From assembly GCF_003693265.1 (NCBI RefSeq), contig NZ_RDRE01000003.1:62001-126000 (forward strand): a stretch of DNA of 64,000 nucleotides, in the 5' to 3' direction. Below, piece after piece: positions 1 to 9,018 of this stretch (its first letter is position 1; the number at the start of each line of letters is the position of its first letter). The position numbers and the translations under genes were made by a program. The notes below the pieces were generated by a model. It was not told the DNA's origin and made no database searches. It saw nothing but the letters and a program-made list of their open reading frames with translations. The stretch comes from Corynebacterium gottingense. GTDB taxonomy: Bacteria > Actinomycetota > Actinomycetes > Mycobacteriales > Mycobacteriaceae.

Positions 1-894
1 AAGGTGCGCCGCTCCGCGGAGGCGCTGGCGCACGGGATTGGCGTCAAGGGCCTGATGAACGTGCAGTTCGCGCTCAAGGACGACATCCTCTACGTCATCG
101 AGGCAAACCCGCGCGCCTCGCGCACCGTCCCGTTCGTGTCGAAGGCGACGGGCGTGCACCTGGCCAAGGCCGCGTCGCGCATCATGATGGGCGCCTCCAT
201 CGCGCAGCTGCGCGAGGAGGGCCTGATCCCGTCGGACTACGACGGCGGCTCCCTCCCGCTGGAGCACCCGATCGCGGTGAAGGAGGCGGTCCTCCCGTTC
301 ACGCGCTTCCGTCGCCCAGACGGCTCGCTGCTGGATACCATCCTTGGCCCGGAGATGAAGTCCACGGGCGAAGTGATGGGCCTTGCCCCGTCCTTCGGCG
401 TGGCGTACGCGAAGGCGGAGACCGCAGCGTTTGGCGCCTTGCCCACGGAGGGCACTGTCTTCGTCTCGGTGGCCAACCGCGACAAGCGCACCCTCATCTT
501 CCCGATCCAGCGCCTGTACACCATGGGCTTCAAGGTGTTGGCTACGGCCGGCACCGCCCAGATGCTGCGCCGCAACGGCATCGAGTGCGAGGTCGCCCAG
601 AAGGCCTCCGAGGTGCGCGAGGGCGGCGAGGGGACCTCGATTGTGGACCGCATTAATGACGGCGAGATCGACCTGATCCTCAACACCCCGGCCGGTTCCT
701 CCGGCGCCCGCCACGACGGTTACGACATCCGCGCAGCGGCCGTCGTCGCTGGCGTGCCGATCATGACCACGGTGCAGGGTGTGACCGCGGCCGTGCAGGG
801 CATCGAGGCGATCCGGGACAACGAGATCACCGTAATGAGCCTGCAGGAGCTCGAGCACGCGGCCAAGGAAGAGGCGAGCGCCGATGCCGAATAG
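1..894 (+). CDS. carB: Carbamoyl-phosphate synthase large subunit, C-terminal part
   Basis: Partial gene: the window opens inside it and shows about the last 297 residues of a protein that is usually 1,070-1,110 aa. CarB makes carbamoyl phosphate from bicarbonate, ammonia (from CarA) and 2 ATP for pyrimidine and arginine synthesis. The visible part begins in the end of the second ATP-grasp unit ([20 protein letters not shown]) and continues into the C-terminal MGS-like allosteric domain, roughly the last 150 residues, with [16 protein letters not shown] and LILNTPAG. The stop overlaps the pyrF start by 11 bases, so translation is probably coupled. Identification is firm. The 5' part cannot be judged. 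Confidence 0.97.
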   Translation, partial: KVRRSAEALAHGIGVKGLMNVQFALKDDILYVIEANPRASRTVPFVSKATGVHLAKAASRIMMGASIAQLREEGLIPSDYDGGSLPLEHPIAVKEAVLPFTRFRRPDGSLLDTILGPEMKSTGEVMGLAPSFGVAYAKAETAAFGALPTEGTVFVSVANRDKRTLIFPIQRLYTMGFKVLATAGTAQMLRRNGIECEVAQKASEVREGGEGTSIVDRINDGEIDLILNTPAGSSGARHDGYDIRAAAVVAGVPIMTTVQGVTAAVQGIEAIRDNEITVMSLQELEHAAKEEASADAE

Positions 895-1726
895 CGCCCC
901 GCAGCCCGGGTTCGGCGGACGTCTCGTCGCCGCGGGCGAGCGCCACGGTCGGCTGTGCGTCGGCATCGACCCGCACGCCGCGCTGCTTAAGCAGTGGGGC
1001 CTCCCAGATTCCGTCGACGGCTTGCGCCGCTTCGCGGAGATCTGCGTCGAGGCGTTCGCCGGACACGTCGCCCTGGTGAAGCCGCAGGTCGCGTTCTTTG
1101 AGCGCTTCGGCGCGCGCGGCTTTGCGGTCCTGGAGGAGACGCTGGCGTCGCTGCGCGAGCGCGGCACCCTCTCGGTGGCGGATGCGAAGCGCGGCGACAT
1201 CGGCTCGACCATGGCCGGCTACGCGGCCGCCTGGCTGGAGCCGGGCGCTCCGCTGGAGGCCGACGCGGTCACGCTGACGCCGTACCTCGGCGTCGGCTCG
1301 CTGGAGCCCGCCATCGAGTTGGCCGGCGAGCACGGCAAGGGCGTGTTCATCATGGCCGCGAACTCAAACCCGGAGGCGGAGGCGTTCCAGAGCTCGCTTA
1401 TCGACGACCGCACGATCTCCCAGTACATGGTCGACGGGTGCGCGGCGTACAACGGCGATGCCGAATCCGGCAGCGGGCGCGTCGGTCACGTCGGTCACGT
1501 TGGGGTCGTGGTGGGCGCGACCGTCGGCAAGCCGCCCCTGCTCGAGCGCCTCAACGCGCCGGTGCTCATGCCCGGGGTGGGCGCGCAGGGCGCCACTATG
1601 GATGACGTGGCGCGCATCGCCGGCGCACAGGCGCGGCTGGTGTTTCCGAACGTCTCGCGGTCCGTGCTCAGCGCTGGCCCTGAAGTGGGGAAACTTCGCG
1701 GCCGTGCCGGTGAGCTGGCAAAATAG
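884..1726 (+). CDS. pyrF: Orotidine 5'-phosphate decarboxylase (type 2)
   Basis: 280 aa. Decarboxylates OMP to UMP, the last step of de novo UMP synthesis, in the cytosol. The catalytic motif DAKRGD is present with Lys at about residue 102, followed by IGSTM, which is typical of the longer actinobacterial/type 2 OMP decarboxylases. The N-terminal CVGIDPH and the phosphate-binding GVGAQGA near residue 226 also fit. The ATG lies inside the end of carB, giving an operon with coupled translation. A 9-base direct repeat (GTCGGTCAC at 1481-1489 and 1490-1498) produces the local VGHVGHVG sequence just before the VVVGAT strand. It looks like a small in-frame expansion. Confidence 0.96.
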   Translation: MPNSAPQPGFGGRLVAAGERHGRLCVGIDPHAALLKQWGLPDSVDGLRRFAEICVEAFAGHVALVKPQVAFFERFGARGFAVLEETLASLRERGTLSVADAKRGDIGSTMAGYAAAWLEPGAPLEADAVTLTPYLGVGSLEPAIELAGEHGKGVFIMAANSNPEAEAFQSSLIDDRTISQYMVDGCAAYNGDAESGSGRVGHVGHVGVVVGATVGKPPLLERLNAPVLMPGVGAQGATMDDVARIAGAQARLVFPNVSRSVLSAGPEVGKLRGRAGELAK

Positions 1727-2028
1727 GAGCTTCGCCGGGGTCGTTTGCGCTTTTGGGCAAAAACCCTGGTAGTTTAGTTCCGTCAACGCGTTGACGTGGT
1801 TAAATCCTTTGACGCATCGGGCCGCGGTTGCGGTGCGGTGGCCGGGGCACGCTCCCCGGCGCGCGTCGGCGCGGAGGATCTGACCCAGTGCTACACTTAG
1901 CCAGAACTGAGAGTTGCACGGATGGCATTCGGGCTGTTGAACGGCCCTGTGGATTCGTGTGGTGGTCTCGGCTTGACGGCTTCGGTAGAACTGGACCGAT
2001 ACGTACTACTACACACATGGAGGAACCA
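1727..2028 (+). promoter_or_regulatory. Intergenic leader upstream of mihF
   Basis: 302 bases without a convincing gene. A perfect 16-base palindrome CGTCAACGCGTTGACG lies at 1781-1796, flanked by imperfectly symmetric TTTA/TAAA. A GC hairpin with arms GCCGGGG/CCCCGGC and a 6-base loop lies at 1841-1860, without a T-run. A TACACT hexamer at 1892-1897 is a plausible -10 box and would give a leader of about 125 bases. An in-frame upstream extension of mihF is open here, but family length and the ribosome-binding site argue against it being translated. Confidence 0.5.
2019..2024 (+). promoter_or_regulatory. Ribosome binding site deciding the mihF start
   Basis: GGAGGA, with 4 bases between it and the GTG at 2029. 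An ATG at 2017 is in frame but overlaps the Shine-Dalgarno sequence itself, so the GTG is the better start. Confidence 0.75.
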
Positions 2029-2352
2029 GTGGCACTTCCACAGTTGACTGATGAGCAGCGTAAGGCAGCACTTGCAAAGGCGGCAGAGGCACGTAAGCAG
2101 CGCGCAGAGCTGAAGGCTTCGCTGAAGCGCGGCGACACCGACCTCAAGGACGTGCTGGACAAGGCTGAGTCCGACGAGATCATTGGTAAGACCAAGGTCT
2201 CCGCACTGCTCGAGGCGATGCCGAAGGTGGGCAAGGTCAAGGCCCGCGAGATCATGGAAGAGCTGGAAATCGCACAGACCCGCCGTCTGCGCGGCCTGGG
2301 CGAGCGTCAGCGTCGCGCCCTGCTGGAGCGCTTCGGCTTCTCCGAGGACTAG
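2029..2352 (+). CDS. mihF: Actinobacterial integration host factor (mIHF)
   Basis: 107 aa from GTG at 2029, matching the usual ~105 aa. mIHF is a nucleoid-associated, sequence-tolerant DNA-binding protein that bends DNA and is essential in mycobacteria. It is unrelated to the HU/IHF fold. The N-terminal charged helix ([23 protein letters not shown]) and the helix-two-turn-helix region [20 protein letters not shown] with a C-terminal [18 protein letters not shown] are typical. The gene stands between pyrF and gmk, as in other corynebacteria. The gmk start is only 2 bases after its stop, so they are probably co-transcribed. Confidence 0.95.
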   Translation: MALPQLTDEQRKAALAKAAEARKQRAELKASLKRGDTDLKDVLDKAESDEIIGKTKVSALLEAMPKVGKVKAREIMEELEIAQTRRLRGLGERQRRALLERFGFSED

Positions 2353-2354
2353 AG

Positions 2355-2948
2355 ATGGCTGAGACAGCGCCGCGTGGGAGCCTGGTCGTCCTGGCCGGGC
2401 CCTCCGCTGTAGGGAAATCGACAGTGGTGCGGCGGCTTGTCAGCGACGTCCCGGATCTTTACTTCTCCGTCTCCATGACCACCAGGGCACCCCGCCCGGG
2501 CGAGGTCGACGGGGAGGACTACTTCTTCGTCAGCGCTGATGAATTCCAGCGCCGGATTGACGCGGGGGAGATGCTGGAGTGGGCCGACATTCACGGCGGT
2601 CTGCAGCGTTCCGGCACCCCGTCCGGTCCGGTCCGTGAGGCCCTCTCGGCCGGTCGCCCCGTGCTCGTGGAGGTTGACCTCGCCGGGGCTCGCAACATCA
2701 AGCAGTTGATGCCGGAGGCAAGAACGGTGTTCCTTGCCCCGCCGTCGTGGGAGATTCTGGTGCAGCGCCTGTCCGGGCGTGGCACCGAGACCGAGGACGT
2801 GATTCAGCGTCGTCTCACCACGGCTCGTGAAGAGCTCAACGCTCAGGATGAGTTTGATAGCGTTGTGGTCAACGATGACGTGGATTCGGCCGTCGCGGCA
2901 ATTGCCAGCATCCTGATGAACACATCGAACAACAACACAAGCGAGTAG
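2355..2948 (+). CDS. gmk: Guanylate kinase
   Basis: 197 aa cytosolic enzyme that phosphorylates GMP to GDP with ATP. The P-loop GPSAVGKS is at residues 15-22. The GMP-binding region follows with [19 protein letters not shown] and the [10 protein letters not shown] strand. Length is normal for the family. It follows mihF by 2 bases and precedes rpoZ by 7 bases, so mihF-gmk-rpoZ reads as one transcription unit. The gmk-rpoZ pairing is widespread in bacteria and links nucleotide supply with RNA polymerase assembly. Confidence 0.97.
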   Translation: MAETAPRGSLVVLAGPSAVGKSTVVRRLVSDVPDLYFSVSMTTRAPRPGEVDGEDYFFVSADEFQRRIDAGEMLEWADIHGGLQRSGTPSGPVREALSAGRPVLVEVDLAGARNIKQLMPEARTVFLAPPSWEILVQRLSGRGTETEDVIQRRLTTAREELNAQDEFDSVVVNDDVDSAVAAIASILMNTSNNNTSE

Positions 2949-2955
2949 GTTTTTA

Positions 2956-3264
2956 GTGAGCAACATTACTGAGGAACCGTCGCAGGCAGCCCCGGAAGCT
3001 ACCGAGGACAAGTCCTACGACGCACCCGAAGGCATTACTGCGCCTCCGATTGATGAGCTGCTGACCAAGGTGTCGTCCAAGTACGCACTGGTTATCTTCG
3101 CCGCGAAGCGCGCACGCCAGATCAACAGCTTCTACCAGGATTCCGAGGACGGCGTATTTGAGTTCGTCGGCCCGCTGGTCACCCCGGAAGCGGGGGAGAA
3201 GCCGCTGTCCATCGCGCTGCGTGAGATCCAGGCTGGTCTCCTCGAGCACGAAGAGGGCCAGTAA
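2956..3264 (+). CDS. rpoZ: RNA polymerase omega subunit
   Basis: 102 aa from a GTG start. Omega folds around the beta' subunit C-terminus and helps core enzyme assembly. The signature region is [31 protein letters not shown] with FVGPLV and the C-terminal [10 protein letters not shown], which matches actinobacterial omega. Last gene of the mihF-gmk-rpoZ unit, followed by a hairpin at 3299-3347 that looks like its terminator. Confidence 0.96.
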   Translation: MSNITEEPSQAAPEATEDKSYDAPEGITAPPIDELLTKVSSKYALVIFAAKRARQINSFYQDSEDGVFEFVGPLVTPEAGEKPLSIALREIQAGLLEHEEGQ

Positions 3265-3298
3265 CGCCTCGGCGGCACCGCGTCGCCTGAGACATCGA

Positions 3299-3347
3299 AT
3301 CGGCACCACCGAGTAAGCCTGCATTGGGCTTGCGGGTGGTGCCGTTT
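3299..3347 (+). terminator. Probable terminator after rpoZ
   Basis: Perfect 10-bp outer stem CGGCACCACC (3301-3310) with GGTGGTGCCG (3335-3344). An inner AAGCC/GGGCTT pairing lies within it, followed by TTT. It sits between rpoZ and coaBC on the same strand. The T-run is short, so termination may be partial. Confidence 0.65.
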
Positions 3348-3364
3348 GCGTAGACTAGGCCACC

Positions 3365-4591
3365 ATGAGTCAACGCAACGTAGTCGTCGGCGTCGCCGGC
3401 GGTATCGCCGCATACAAAGCCTGCCACCTGATTAGAGACTTCAAAGAGGCGGGGGATGACGTCCGCGTGGTCCCGACCGCCAACGCGCTCAAATTCGTCG
3501 GCGCCGCCACGTTCGAGGCGCTGTCCGGACACCCGGTGGACACCGGTGTTTTCGAGCGGGTCGATGAGGTGCAGCACGTTCGCATTGGTCAGGAGGCTGA
3601 CCTGATTGTGGTGGCCCCGGCGACGGCGGACGTGATCGCGCGCATTGCAGGGGGGCGCGCAGACGACTTCCTGACCGCGACGGTGCTCGTGGCCACGTGC
3701 CCCGTCGTCGTGGCACCGGCGATGCACACGGAGATGTGGCACAACGCTGCCACGCAAGCGAACGTGGCCACGCTACGCAGCCGCGGGGTGACGGTCCTGG
3801 AGCCCGCGTACGGGCGGCTGACCGGGAAGGACTCTGGCCCCGGCCGGTTGCTCGAGCCGCAGGCGATTGCGGAGCTCGCGCGCACGGTCGCCACGATCGG
3901 GCCGCTGGGCCGCCCGCTGGAGGGCAAGCGCGTGCTGGTCAGCGCCGGGGGCACGCAGGAAAACATCGACCCGGTCCGGTACGTGGGCAATCGGTCCTCC
4001 GGGCGCCAGGGCTTTGCGCTGGCCGATATTGCCGCGCACAAGGGGGCGCAGGTCACTGTGGTTGCGGGAAACACGGAGGCGCTGGAGACCCCGGCTGGTG
4101 CAGACGTGGTACGGGTGACCTCGACCCGCGACATGGAGCGCGAGATGCGCTCGCGTGCTCCCGAGGCGGATGTGGTGATCATGGCCGCCGCCGTGGCGGA
4201 CTATCGCCCGGCGCACGAGGCGACCTCGAAGCTGAAGAAGGGACAGGCGGATGCGTCGCTAGAGCGCATCGAGCTGATGGAAAACCCGGACATTCTGCGT
4301 GGGCTCGTTGACATGCGTGACAACGGGGAGACGACGGCGGCGATTATGGGGTTCGCGGCTGAGACAGATAACGCGCTGGAGTATGGCAAGGCAAAGCTGG
4401 CACGCAAGGGTGCGGACCTCCTGATGGTCAACGACGTCTCGGGCGGCAAGGTGTTTGGGCAAGCCCGGAACTCGGGGTGGTTGCTGTCGCGCGACGGCGG
4501 GGTCGCCACGATTGAGGACGGCACCAAGCACGAGGTCGCGGCGCAGATCTGGAGCGCGATTGAGGCCGCGGGGCACGACACGGAAGCATAA
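3365..4591 (+). CDS. coaBC: Bifunctional phosphopantothenoylcysteine decarboxylase / phosphopantothenate-cysteine ligase
   Basis: 408 aa. The N-terminal FMN-dependent CoaC domain (about 1-180) decarboxylates phosphopantothenoylcysteine. The C-terminal CoaB domain (about 190-405) joins cysteine to phosphopantothenate. Seen: VGVAGGIAAYKA at the start, PATADVIARIAGG, and the CoaC motif as PAMHTEMW. The classical motif is PxMNxxMW, and I recall His at this place in other actinobacteria. The CoaB part shows VSAGGTQENIDPVRYVGNRSSG, VADYRP, the lysine stretch KLKKG, and ENPDIL. Cytosolic. Between rpoZ and metK, as in related genomes. Confidence 0.96.
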   Translation: MSQRNVVVGVAGGIAAYKACHLIRDFKEAGDDVRVVPTANALKFVGAATFEALSGHPVDTGVFERVDEVQHVRIGQEADLIVVAPATADVIARIAGGRADDFLTATVLVATCPVVVAPAMHTEMWHNAATQANVATLRSRGVTVLEPAYGRLTGKDSGPGRLLEPQAIAELARTVATIGPLGRPLEGKRVLVSAGGTQENIDPVRYVGNRSSGRQGFALADIAAHKGAQVTVVAGNTEALETPAGADVVRVTSTRDMEREMRSRAPEADVVIMAAAVADYRPAHEATSKLKKGQADASLERIELMENPDILRGLVDMRDNGETTAAIMGFAAETDNALEYGKAKLARKGADLLMVNDVSGGKVFGQARNSGWLLSRDGGVATIEDGTKHEVAAQIWSAIEAAGHDTEA

Positions 4592-4602
4592 CGTTGCCAA
4601 TT

Positions 4603-4618
4603 TAGACAGCTTGGTCTA
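4603..4618 (+). promoter_or_regulatory. McbR-type operator upstream of metK
   Basis: TAGAC (4603-4607), six bases, GTCTA (4614-4618): an exact inverted repeat matching the TAGAC-N6-GTCTA consensus known for McbR, the TetR-type repressor of methionine and cysteine genes in Corynebacterium glutamicum. It lies about 115 bases before the metK start. Binding by McbR is inferred. mcbR itself is not in the window. Confidence 0.75.
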
Positions 4619-4637
4619 TCGTGGTGTTCGTTCGCGT

Positions 4638-4669
4638 GGGGCGAGGTGGCGTCGATAAGCGTTCGCCCC
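4638..4669 (+). repeat. Hairpin enclosing a copy of the dispersed GTCGATAAG motif
   Basis: Arms GGGGCGA (4638-4644) and TCGCCCC (4663-4669) pair perfectly. The 18-base loop holds GGTGGCGTCGATAAGC (4645-4660), one of the recurring motif copies described in the findings. It lies in the coaBC-metK gap between the operator and the metK start. Function unknown. Confidence 0.6.
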
Positions 4670-4732
4670 GCTCGCGCTTCGCCCGCACGGCGATGAGATA
4701 CGAAACAGTGCTGCACCGAAAGCGAGACCATT

Positions 4733-5947
4733 TTGTCTACTGATCCTTACTACCGTTTGTTCACCAGCGAGTCGGTGACCGAGGGCCACCCCGATAAGAT
4801 CTGCGATGCCATCTCGGATGCCATCCTGGATGACATGCTCGCGCAGGATCCGGCAGCGCGCGTGGCTGTAGAGACCCTGGTCACCACCGGACAGGTGCAC
4901 GTGGTCGGCGAGGTCAACACGACGGCGTACTCCAACATTGCGAAGATCGTGCGCGACAAGCTGGTCGGCATCGGCTTTACGTCGTCCGAGGTGGGGTTCG
5001 ACGGGCGTACGTGCGGCGTCAATATCGCGATCGGTGACCAGTCGCTGGAGATTTCGGAGGGCGTGTCGACCTCGCAGGAGGTCCGCGAGCAGTCCTCCGC
5101 GGAGGCGGACGATCAGGCCGGTGCCGGCGACCAGGGCCTCATGTTTGGGTACGCCACGAATGAAACGCCGGAGTACATGCCGCTTCCCATTTCCACCGCG
5201 CACCGCCTGTCGCGCAGGCTCACGGAGGTGCGCAAGCTGGGCAAAGTGGTGGGCCTGCGCCCCGACGGCAAGACCCAGGTCACCTTCGCCTACGACGGCA
5301 ACACCCCCGTCGCGCTGGACACCGTGGTGATTTCCACGCAGCACGACCCGGACTTCACCGGCGATGCGCTGCGCAACGCTCTGCGTACCGAGGTGCTCGA
5401 GTGGGTAGTCAAGGACGCCGGTTTGGAGCAGTACTACACGCCGGACACGAAGCTGCTGGTGAACCCGTCCGGCTCGTTTGTGCTCGGCGGCCCGATGGGG
5501 GACGCCGGGCTGACCGGCCGCAAGATCATCGTGGACACCTACGGCGGCATGGCCCGCCACGGCGGCGGCGCGTTCTCGGGCAAGGACCCCTCAAAGGTGG
5601 ACCGCTCGGCCGCGTACGCAATGCGCTGGGTGGCCAAGAACATCGTCGCCGCGGGCCTGGCAGAGCGCGTCGAGGTCCAGGTGGCGTACGCCATTGGTCG
5701 CGCCACCCCGGTGGGCCTGTACGTGGAGACCTTCGGCACCGCCGCCGAGGGCCAGACGGATGCCACGATCCAGCAGGCCGTGGAGAAGGTCTTTGATCTC
5801 CGACCTGCCGCGATCATCCGCGAGCTTGACCTGCTGCGCCCGATCTACGCCCAAACCGCAGCGTACGGGCACTTCGGCCGCACCGATGTGGAGCTGCCGT
5901 GGGAGCAGTTGAACAAGGCGGAGGAGCTCAAGGCCGCCGCCAGCTAG
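4733..5947 (+). CDS. metK: S-adenosylmethionine synthase
   Basis: 404 aa from a TTG start, because the conserved N-terminus ([15 protein letters not shown]) begins right after it and no ATG or GTG fits better. Makes SAM from methionine and ATP. ATP/metal-binding GHPDKICD is near residue 20. [12 protein letters not shown] (about 134-145) and [19 protein letters not shown] (about 279-297) are the two MetK signatures. Cytosolic homotetramer in the family. The upstream gap holds an McbR-type operator, which fits control by sulfur-amino-acid status. Shine-Dalgarno is weak (AAAGCGAGA). Confidence 0.97.
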   Translation: MSTDPYYRLFTSESVTEGHPDKICDAISDAILDDMLAQDPAARVAVETLVTTGQVHVVGEVNTTAYSNIAKIVRDKLVGIGFTSSEVGFDGRTCGVNIAIGDQSLEISEGVSTSQEVREQSSAEADDQAGAGDQGLMFGYATNETPEYMPLPISTAHRLSRRLTEVRKLGKVVGLRPDGKTQVTFAYDGNTPVALDTVVISTQHDPDFTGDALRNALRTEVLEWVVKDAGLEQYYTPDTKLLVNPSGSFVLGGPMGDAGLTGRKIIVDTYGGMARHGGGAFSGKDPSKVDRSAAYAMRWVAKNIVAAGLAERVEVQVAYAIGRATPVGLYVETFGTAAEGQTDATIQQAVEKVFDLRPAAIIRELDLLRPIYAQTAAYGHFGRTDVELPWEQLNKAEELKAAAS

Positions 5948-5966
5948 TGCGCTAAACTCGGGCACC

Positions 5967-7976
5967 ATGTCGTCGTCGCCCGCAACCCAGTACCCCGTCG
6001 CGCGGGTGCTGCCGATGTTGGGCCTGGCGCAGCTGGACCGCCCCTTCGACTACCTGGTCACGGAGGGCGACTCCGAGGCCGCGCAGCCCGGGGTGCGGGT
6101 GCGGATCCGCTTTGCGGGCCGGCTGGTGGACGCGATTGTGCTCGACCGCACTGCGGTCTCCTCGCACGAGGGGAACCTTCGCTTCATCGAGCGCGTCATC
6201 TCGCCGGAGGTCGTCGCGCCAGAGCAGTTGCGCTTGCTTATCGACGCCCTCGCGCAGCGCTACGCCGGCGTCCGCTCCGACATCTACCGCTCCGCCATCC
6301 CGGCGCGCCACGCCAAAGCCGAGGAGACCGATACGTCGACGCCCTGGGACGAGCTGGGGGAGGCGACCGAGCCAGACCTCTCTGCGTGGAGCTCCTATCA
6401 ATACGGGGAGAGCTTTGTCGACGCAGTCCTGGACGGGAAACTCGCACGCGCCGCCTGGCAGGTCGTGCCTGGCGAGGACTGGGCCGCGACAGTGGGGGCG
6501 CTCGCCGCGAAGGTCGCGCTCAGCGGGGGCGGCGCGCTCGTCGTCGTGCCCGACCAACGCGACGTGGACCGGTGCGAAGCAGCGCTGCGCGAGCACGTTT
6601 CGGCGCGCCAGGTGACCACGCTCACCGCGAAGCAGGGGCCGCAGGCACGGTACTCGCGCTACCTCTCGATCTTGCACGGCCAGGGCCGGATCGTGGTGGG
6701 GACCCGCTCGGCGGCGTTTGCCCCCGTGCGCAACTTGCGGTTGATAGTGCTCATGCACGATGGGGACGAGAGCCTGGTTGACCCCCGCGCGCCCTACGCT
6801 CACGCACGCGAAGTACTCACCACCCGCTCGGCGCAGGAGCAGGTGCCGCTGATCATCGGCGGGCATGCGCGGACCGCGGAAACGCAGCTGTTTGTGGAGC
6901 GCGGTTGGATGCACGAGCTGCTCGCCCCGCGGGCGGTGCTCCGGCAGGTCAGCCCACGCATCCACGCGGCGGGGGACTCGGACGCCGCTATGGAGCGGGA
7001 CCCCCGGGCGCGGCAGGCAAGGATGCCGTCGGCGGCCTTCATGGCCGCGCGCGCTGCGCTGCGCCGCGGGACGCCGGTGCTCTTCCAGGTCCCGCGCACC
7101 GGCTACATCCAGTCCCTGGCCTGCGGGCAGTGCCGCGCGCCGGCGCGCTGCAGGTGGTGCAACGGCCCGCTCGGCCTGCCCGCCGGCGGCGAGGCGTCGG
7201 CGCCGACGTGTCGGTGGTGCGGCCGCATGGACCCGGCGCACGTGTGTCCGGAGTGCGGGTCGAAACGGGTGCGCGCGATGGTGCTGGGCACCGAGCGCAC
7301 GGCAGAGGAGCTTGGCAGGGCGTTCGTGCAGTTCCGGGTGCGCACATCGTGGGGCGACAAGGTCCTGGATGCCGTGCCTGCGGAGCCGGCGATCATTGTG
7401 GCCACCCCGGGGGCTGAGCCGGTTGCGGAAGGAGGCTACGGCGCGGCCGTGCTGCTGGACGTGTGGGCGCTGCTGCAGCGGCCGGACCTGCGGGCGGGGG
7501 AGGACACGTACGCCAAGTGGGCGGCCGCTGCCGCGCTCGTGCAGCCGCACGCCGACGGCGGCGAGGTTGTCGTGGTCGCGGAGCCGTCGCTCCCGGTCGT
7601 GCAGCATCTCATCCGGTGGGACGCCCGCGGGCACGCGGCACTCGAGCTGGCGCAGCGGCGGGACGCCCGCTTCCCGCCCGCGGTGCACATCGCTGTGGTG
7701 GACGCGCCGCGCAAGGCGTTGGACGACTTCTTTGGCAACGTGGAGTTGCCGGACCACGCGGAGGTGCTCGGTCCGGTCGACCTCCCGCCGGGAATCGACG
7801 TCCCGGGTGAATGGGACCGGGGCGAGTACGGCCCGGCCCAGCGGATGCTCGTGCGCTCACCGCTCCATGGCCGCGCCGCGCTGGGTTCGGCGCTCCGCAC
7901 CGGACTGATCAACCGGGCGGCGCGGCGGCAGACCCTTCCCCTGCGCGTTCAGGTCAACCCGATAGACGTGGGTTAG
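5967..7976 (+). CDS. priA: PriA-like primosomal protein N' lacking helicase motifs
   Basis: 669 aa. PriA recognises stalled replication forks and restarts replication. This protein keeps the N-terminal 3'BD domain ([20 protein letters not shown]) and a zinc-binding cysteine cluster with CGQC, CRWC and CPEC around residues 388-430. Where a Walker A loop is expected there is none ([17 protein letters not shown]), and the DEAH box is replaced by LMHDGDESL. Such helicase-dead PriA proteins are known in Actinobacteria, so this is a lineage trait rather than local decay. It follows metK by 19 bases. A def gene, which I recall between priA and fmt in C. glutamicum, is absent here. Confidence 0.9.
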   Translation: MSSSPATQYPVARVLPMLGLAQLDRPFDYLVTEGDSEAAQPGVRVRIRFAGRLVDAIVLDRTAVSSHEGNLRFIERVISPEVVAPEQLRLLIDALAQRYAGVRSDIYRSAIPARHAKAEETDTSTPWDELGEATEPDLSAWSSYQYGESFVDAVLDGKLARAAWQVVPGEDWAATVGALAAKVALSGGGALVVVPDQRDVDRCEAALREHVSARQVTTLTAKQGPQARYSRYLSILHGQGRIVVGTRSAAFAPVRNLRLIVLMHDGDESLVDPRAPYAHAREVLTTRSAQEQVPLIIGGHARTAETQLFVERGWMHELLAPRAVLRQVSPRIHAAGDSDAAMERDPRARQARMPSAAFMAARAALRRGTPVLFQVPRTGYIQSLACGQCRAPARCRWCNGPLGLPAGGEASAPTCRWCGRMDPAHVCPECGSKRVRAMVLGTERTAEELGRAFVQFRVRTSWGDKVLDAVPAEPAIIVATPGAEPVAEGGYGAAVLLDVWALLQRPDLRAGEDTYAKWAAAAALVQPHADGGEVVVVAEPSLPVVQHLIRWDARGHAALELAQRRDARFPPAVHIAVVDAPRKALDDFFGNVELPDHAEVLGPVDLPPGIDVPGEWDRGEYGPAQRMLVRSPLHGRAALGSALRTGLINRAARRQTLPLRVQVNPIDVG

Positions 7977-8085
7977 GCGCCGCGGTGGAGCAGTAGACTG
8001 GGCGGGCAAACGCTGCCTGCGGCGCACGAGTGGTGCGGGGGCGGTGACGTCGATAAGCCCGGGCGACCGGGGGGAGGAGAAAGAT

Positions 8086-9018
8086 ATGCGGCTAGTGTTC
8101 GCCGGCACCCCGGAACCAGCGGTGGTGGCGTTGCAGCGACTCATTGATTCACAGCACGAGGTCGTGGCGGTGCTCACTCGGCCCGACGCGCGGCGCGGGC
8201 GCGGCCGTACGCTGCACCCCTCGCCGGTCAAGGCGCTCGCGGTCGAGCACGGCATCGAGGTCCTGGCACCGGAGAGCTTGCGCGAAAACGAGGAGATTCG
8301 GGACCGACTCACGGCGCTGGCACCGGACGCAATCCCGGTGGTGGCGTACGGCAATCTCATCCCCGAGGACATGCTGGGCATACCGAGGCACGGGTGGGTC
8401 AACCTGCACTTTTCGCTCCTGCCACGGTGGCGCGGCGCGGCGCCGGTCCAGTCCGCGATCCTCGCGGGTGATACGGAGACGGGTGCGAGCACCTTCCGCA
8501 TTGACAAAGGTCTGGACACCGGCGAGGTCCTCGGCACCATCTCCGAGACCATCAGCGCGGAGGACACCGCTGACGATCTGCTCACGCGCCTGGCCTACGC
8601 CGGCGCGGACCTCCTCGTGGACACCATGACGGGGCTCGAAAATGGCACGGTCACACCCACGCCGCAATCGGGGGAGGCCACCTACGCGCCCAAGATCGTG
8701 CCCGCAGACGCCCGCGTGGACTGGTCCGCACCCGCCGCCGACATCGACCGCGCCGTGCGCGCACACACCCCGGGACCCGGTGCGTGGACGACAGTGGGCG
8801 ACGACCGTTACAAGCTGGGCCCCGTCGCGCTTACCGGCGAAGACACGCTCGCGCCCGGCGCGGTGCGGGTGGAAAAAAACCGGGTTGTCGTGGGCACTGC
8901 GACGCAGGACGTGGTGCTGGGCATGATCCAGCCGCCGGGAAAGAAGCGGATGAACGCCGCCGACTGGGGCCGCGGCCTGCAGCCGGCGCAGATTGAGCAG
9001 GGAGTGGTGTTCGCATGA
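8086..9018 (+). CDS. fmt: Methionyl-tRNA formyltransferase
   Basis: 310 aa from ATG at 8086, preceded by a strong GGAGGAG (8072-8078). An in-frame GTG at 8044 is rejected because the conserved [15 protein letters not shown] start follows the ATG directly. Transfers a formyl group from 10-formyl-THF to initiator Met-tRNA. The catalytic region [21 protein letters not shown] and the downstream DTGEVL are present, then the C-terminal OB-like domain. It overlaps rsmB by 4 bases (ATGA), giving translational coupling. The short leader contains a copy of the dispersed GTCGATAAG motif at 8043-8058. Confidence 0.96.
   Translation: MRLVFAGTPEPAVVALQRLIDSQHEVVAVLTRPDARRGRGRTLHPSPVKALAVEHGIEVLAPESLRENEEIRDRLTALAPDAIPVVAYGNLIPEDMLGIPRHGWVNLHFSLLPRWRGAAPVQSAILAGDTETGASTFRIDKGLDTGEVLGTISETISAEDTADDLLTRLAYAGADLLVDTMTGLENGTVTPTPQSGEATYAPKIVPADARVDWSAPAADIDRAVRAHTPGPGAWTTVGDDRYKLGPVALTGEDTLAPGAVRVEKNRVVVGTATQDVVLGMIQPPGKKRMNAADWGRGLQPAQIEQGVVFA

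Noticed and set aside
1828-2028. Long N-terminal extension of mihF
   Set aside because: The family is about 105 aa, and a ribosome binding site plus GTG at 2029 gives that length; the extension has no similarity.
4592-4732. SAM riboswitch before metK
   Set aside because: No SAM-I/II-type conserved core or terminator was seen; the McbR-type operator explains regulation.
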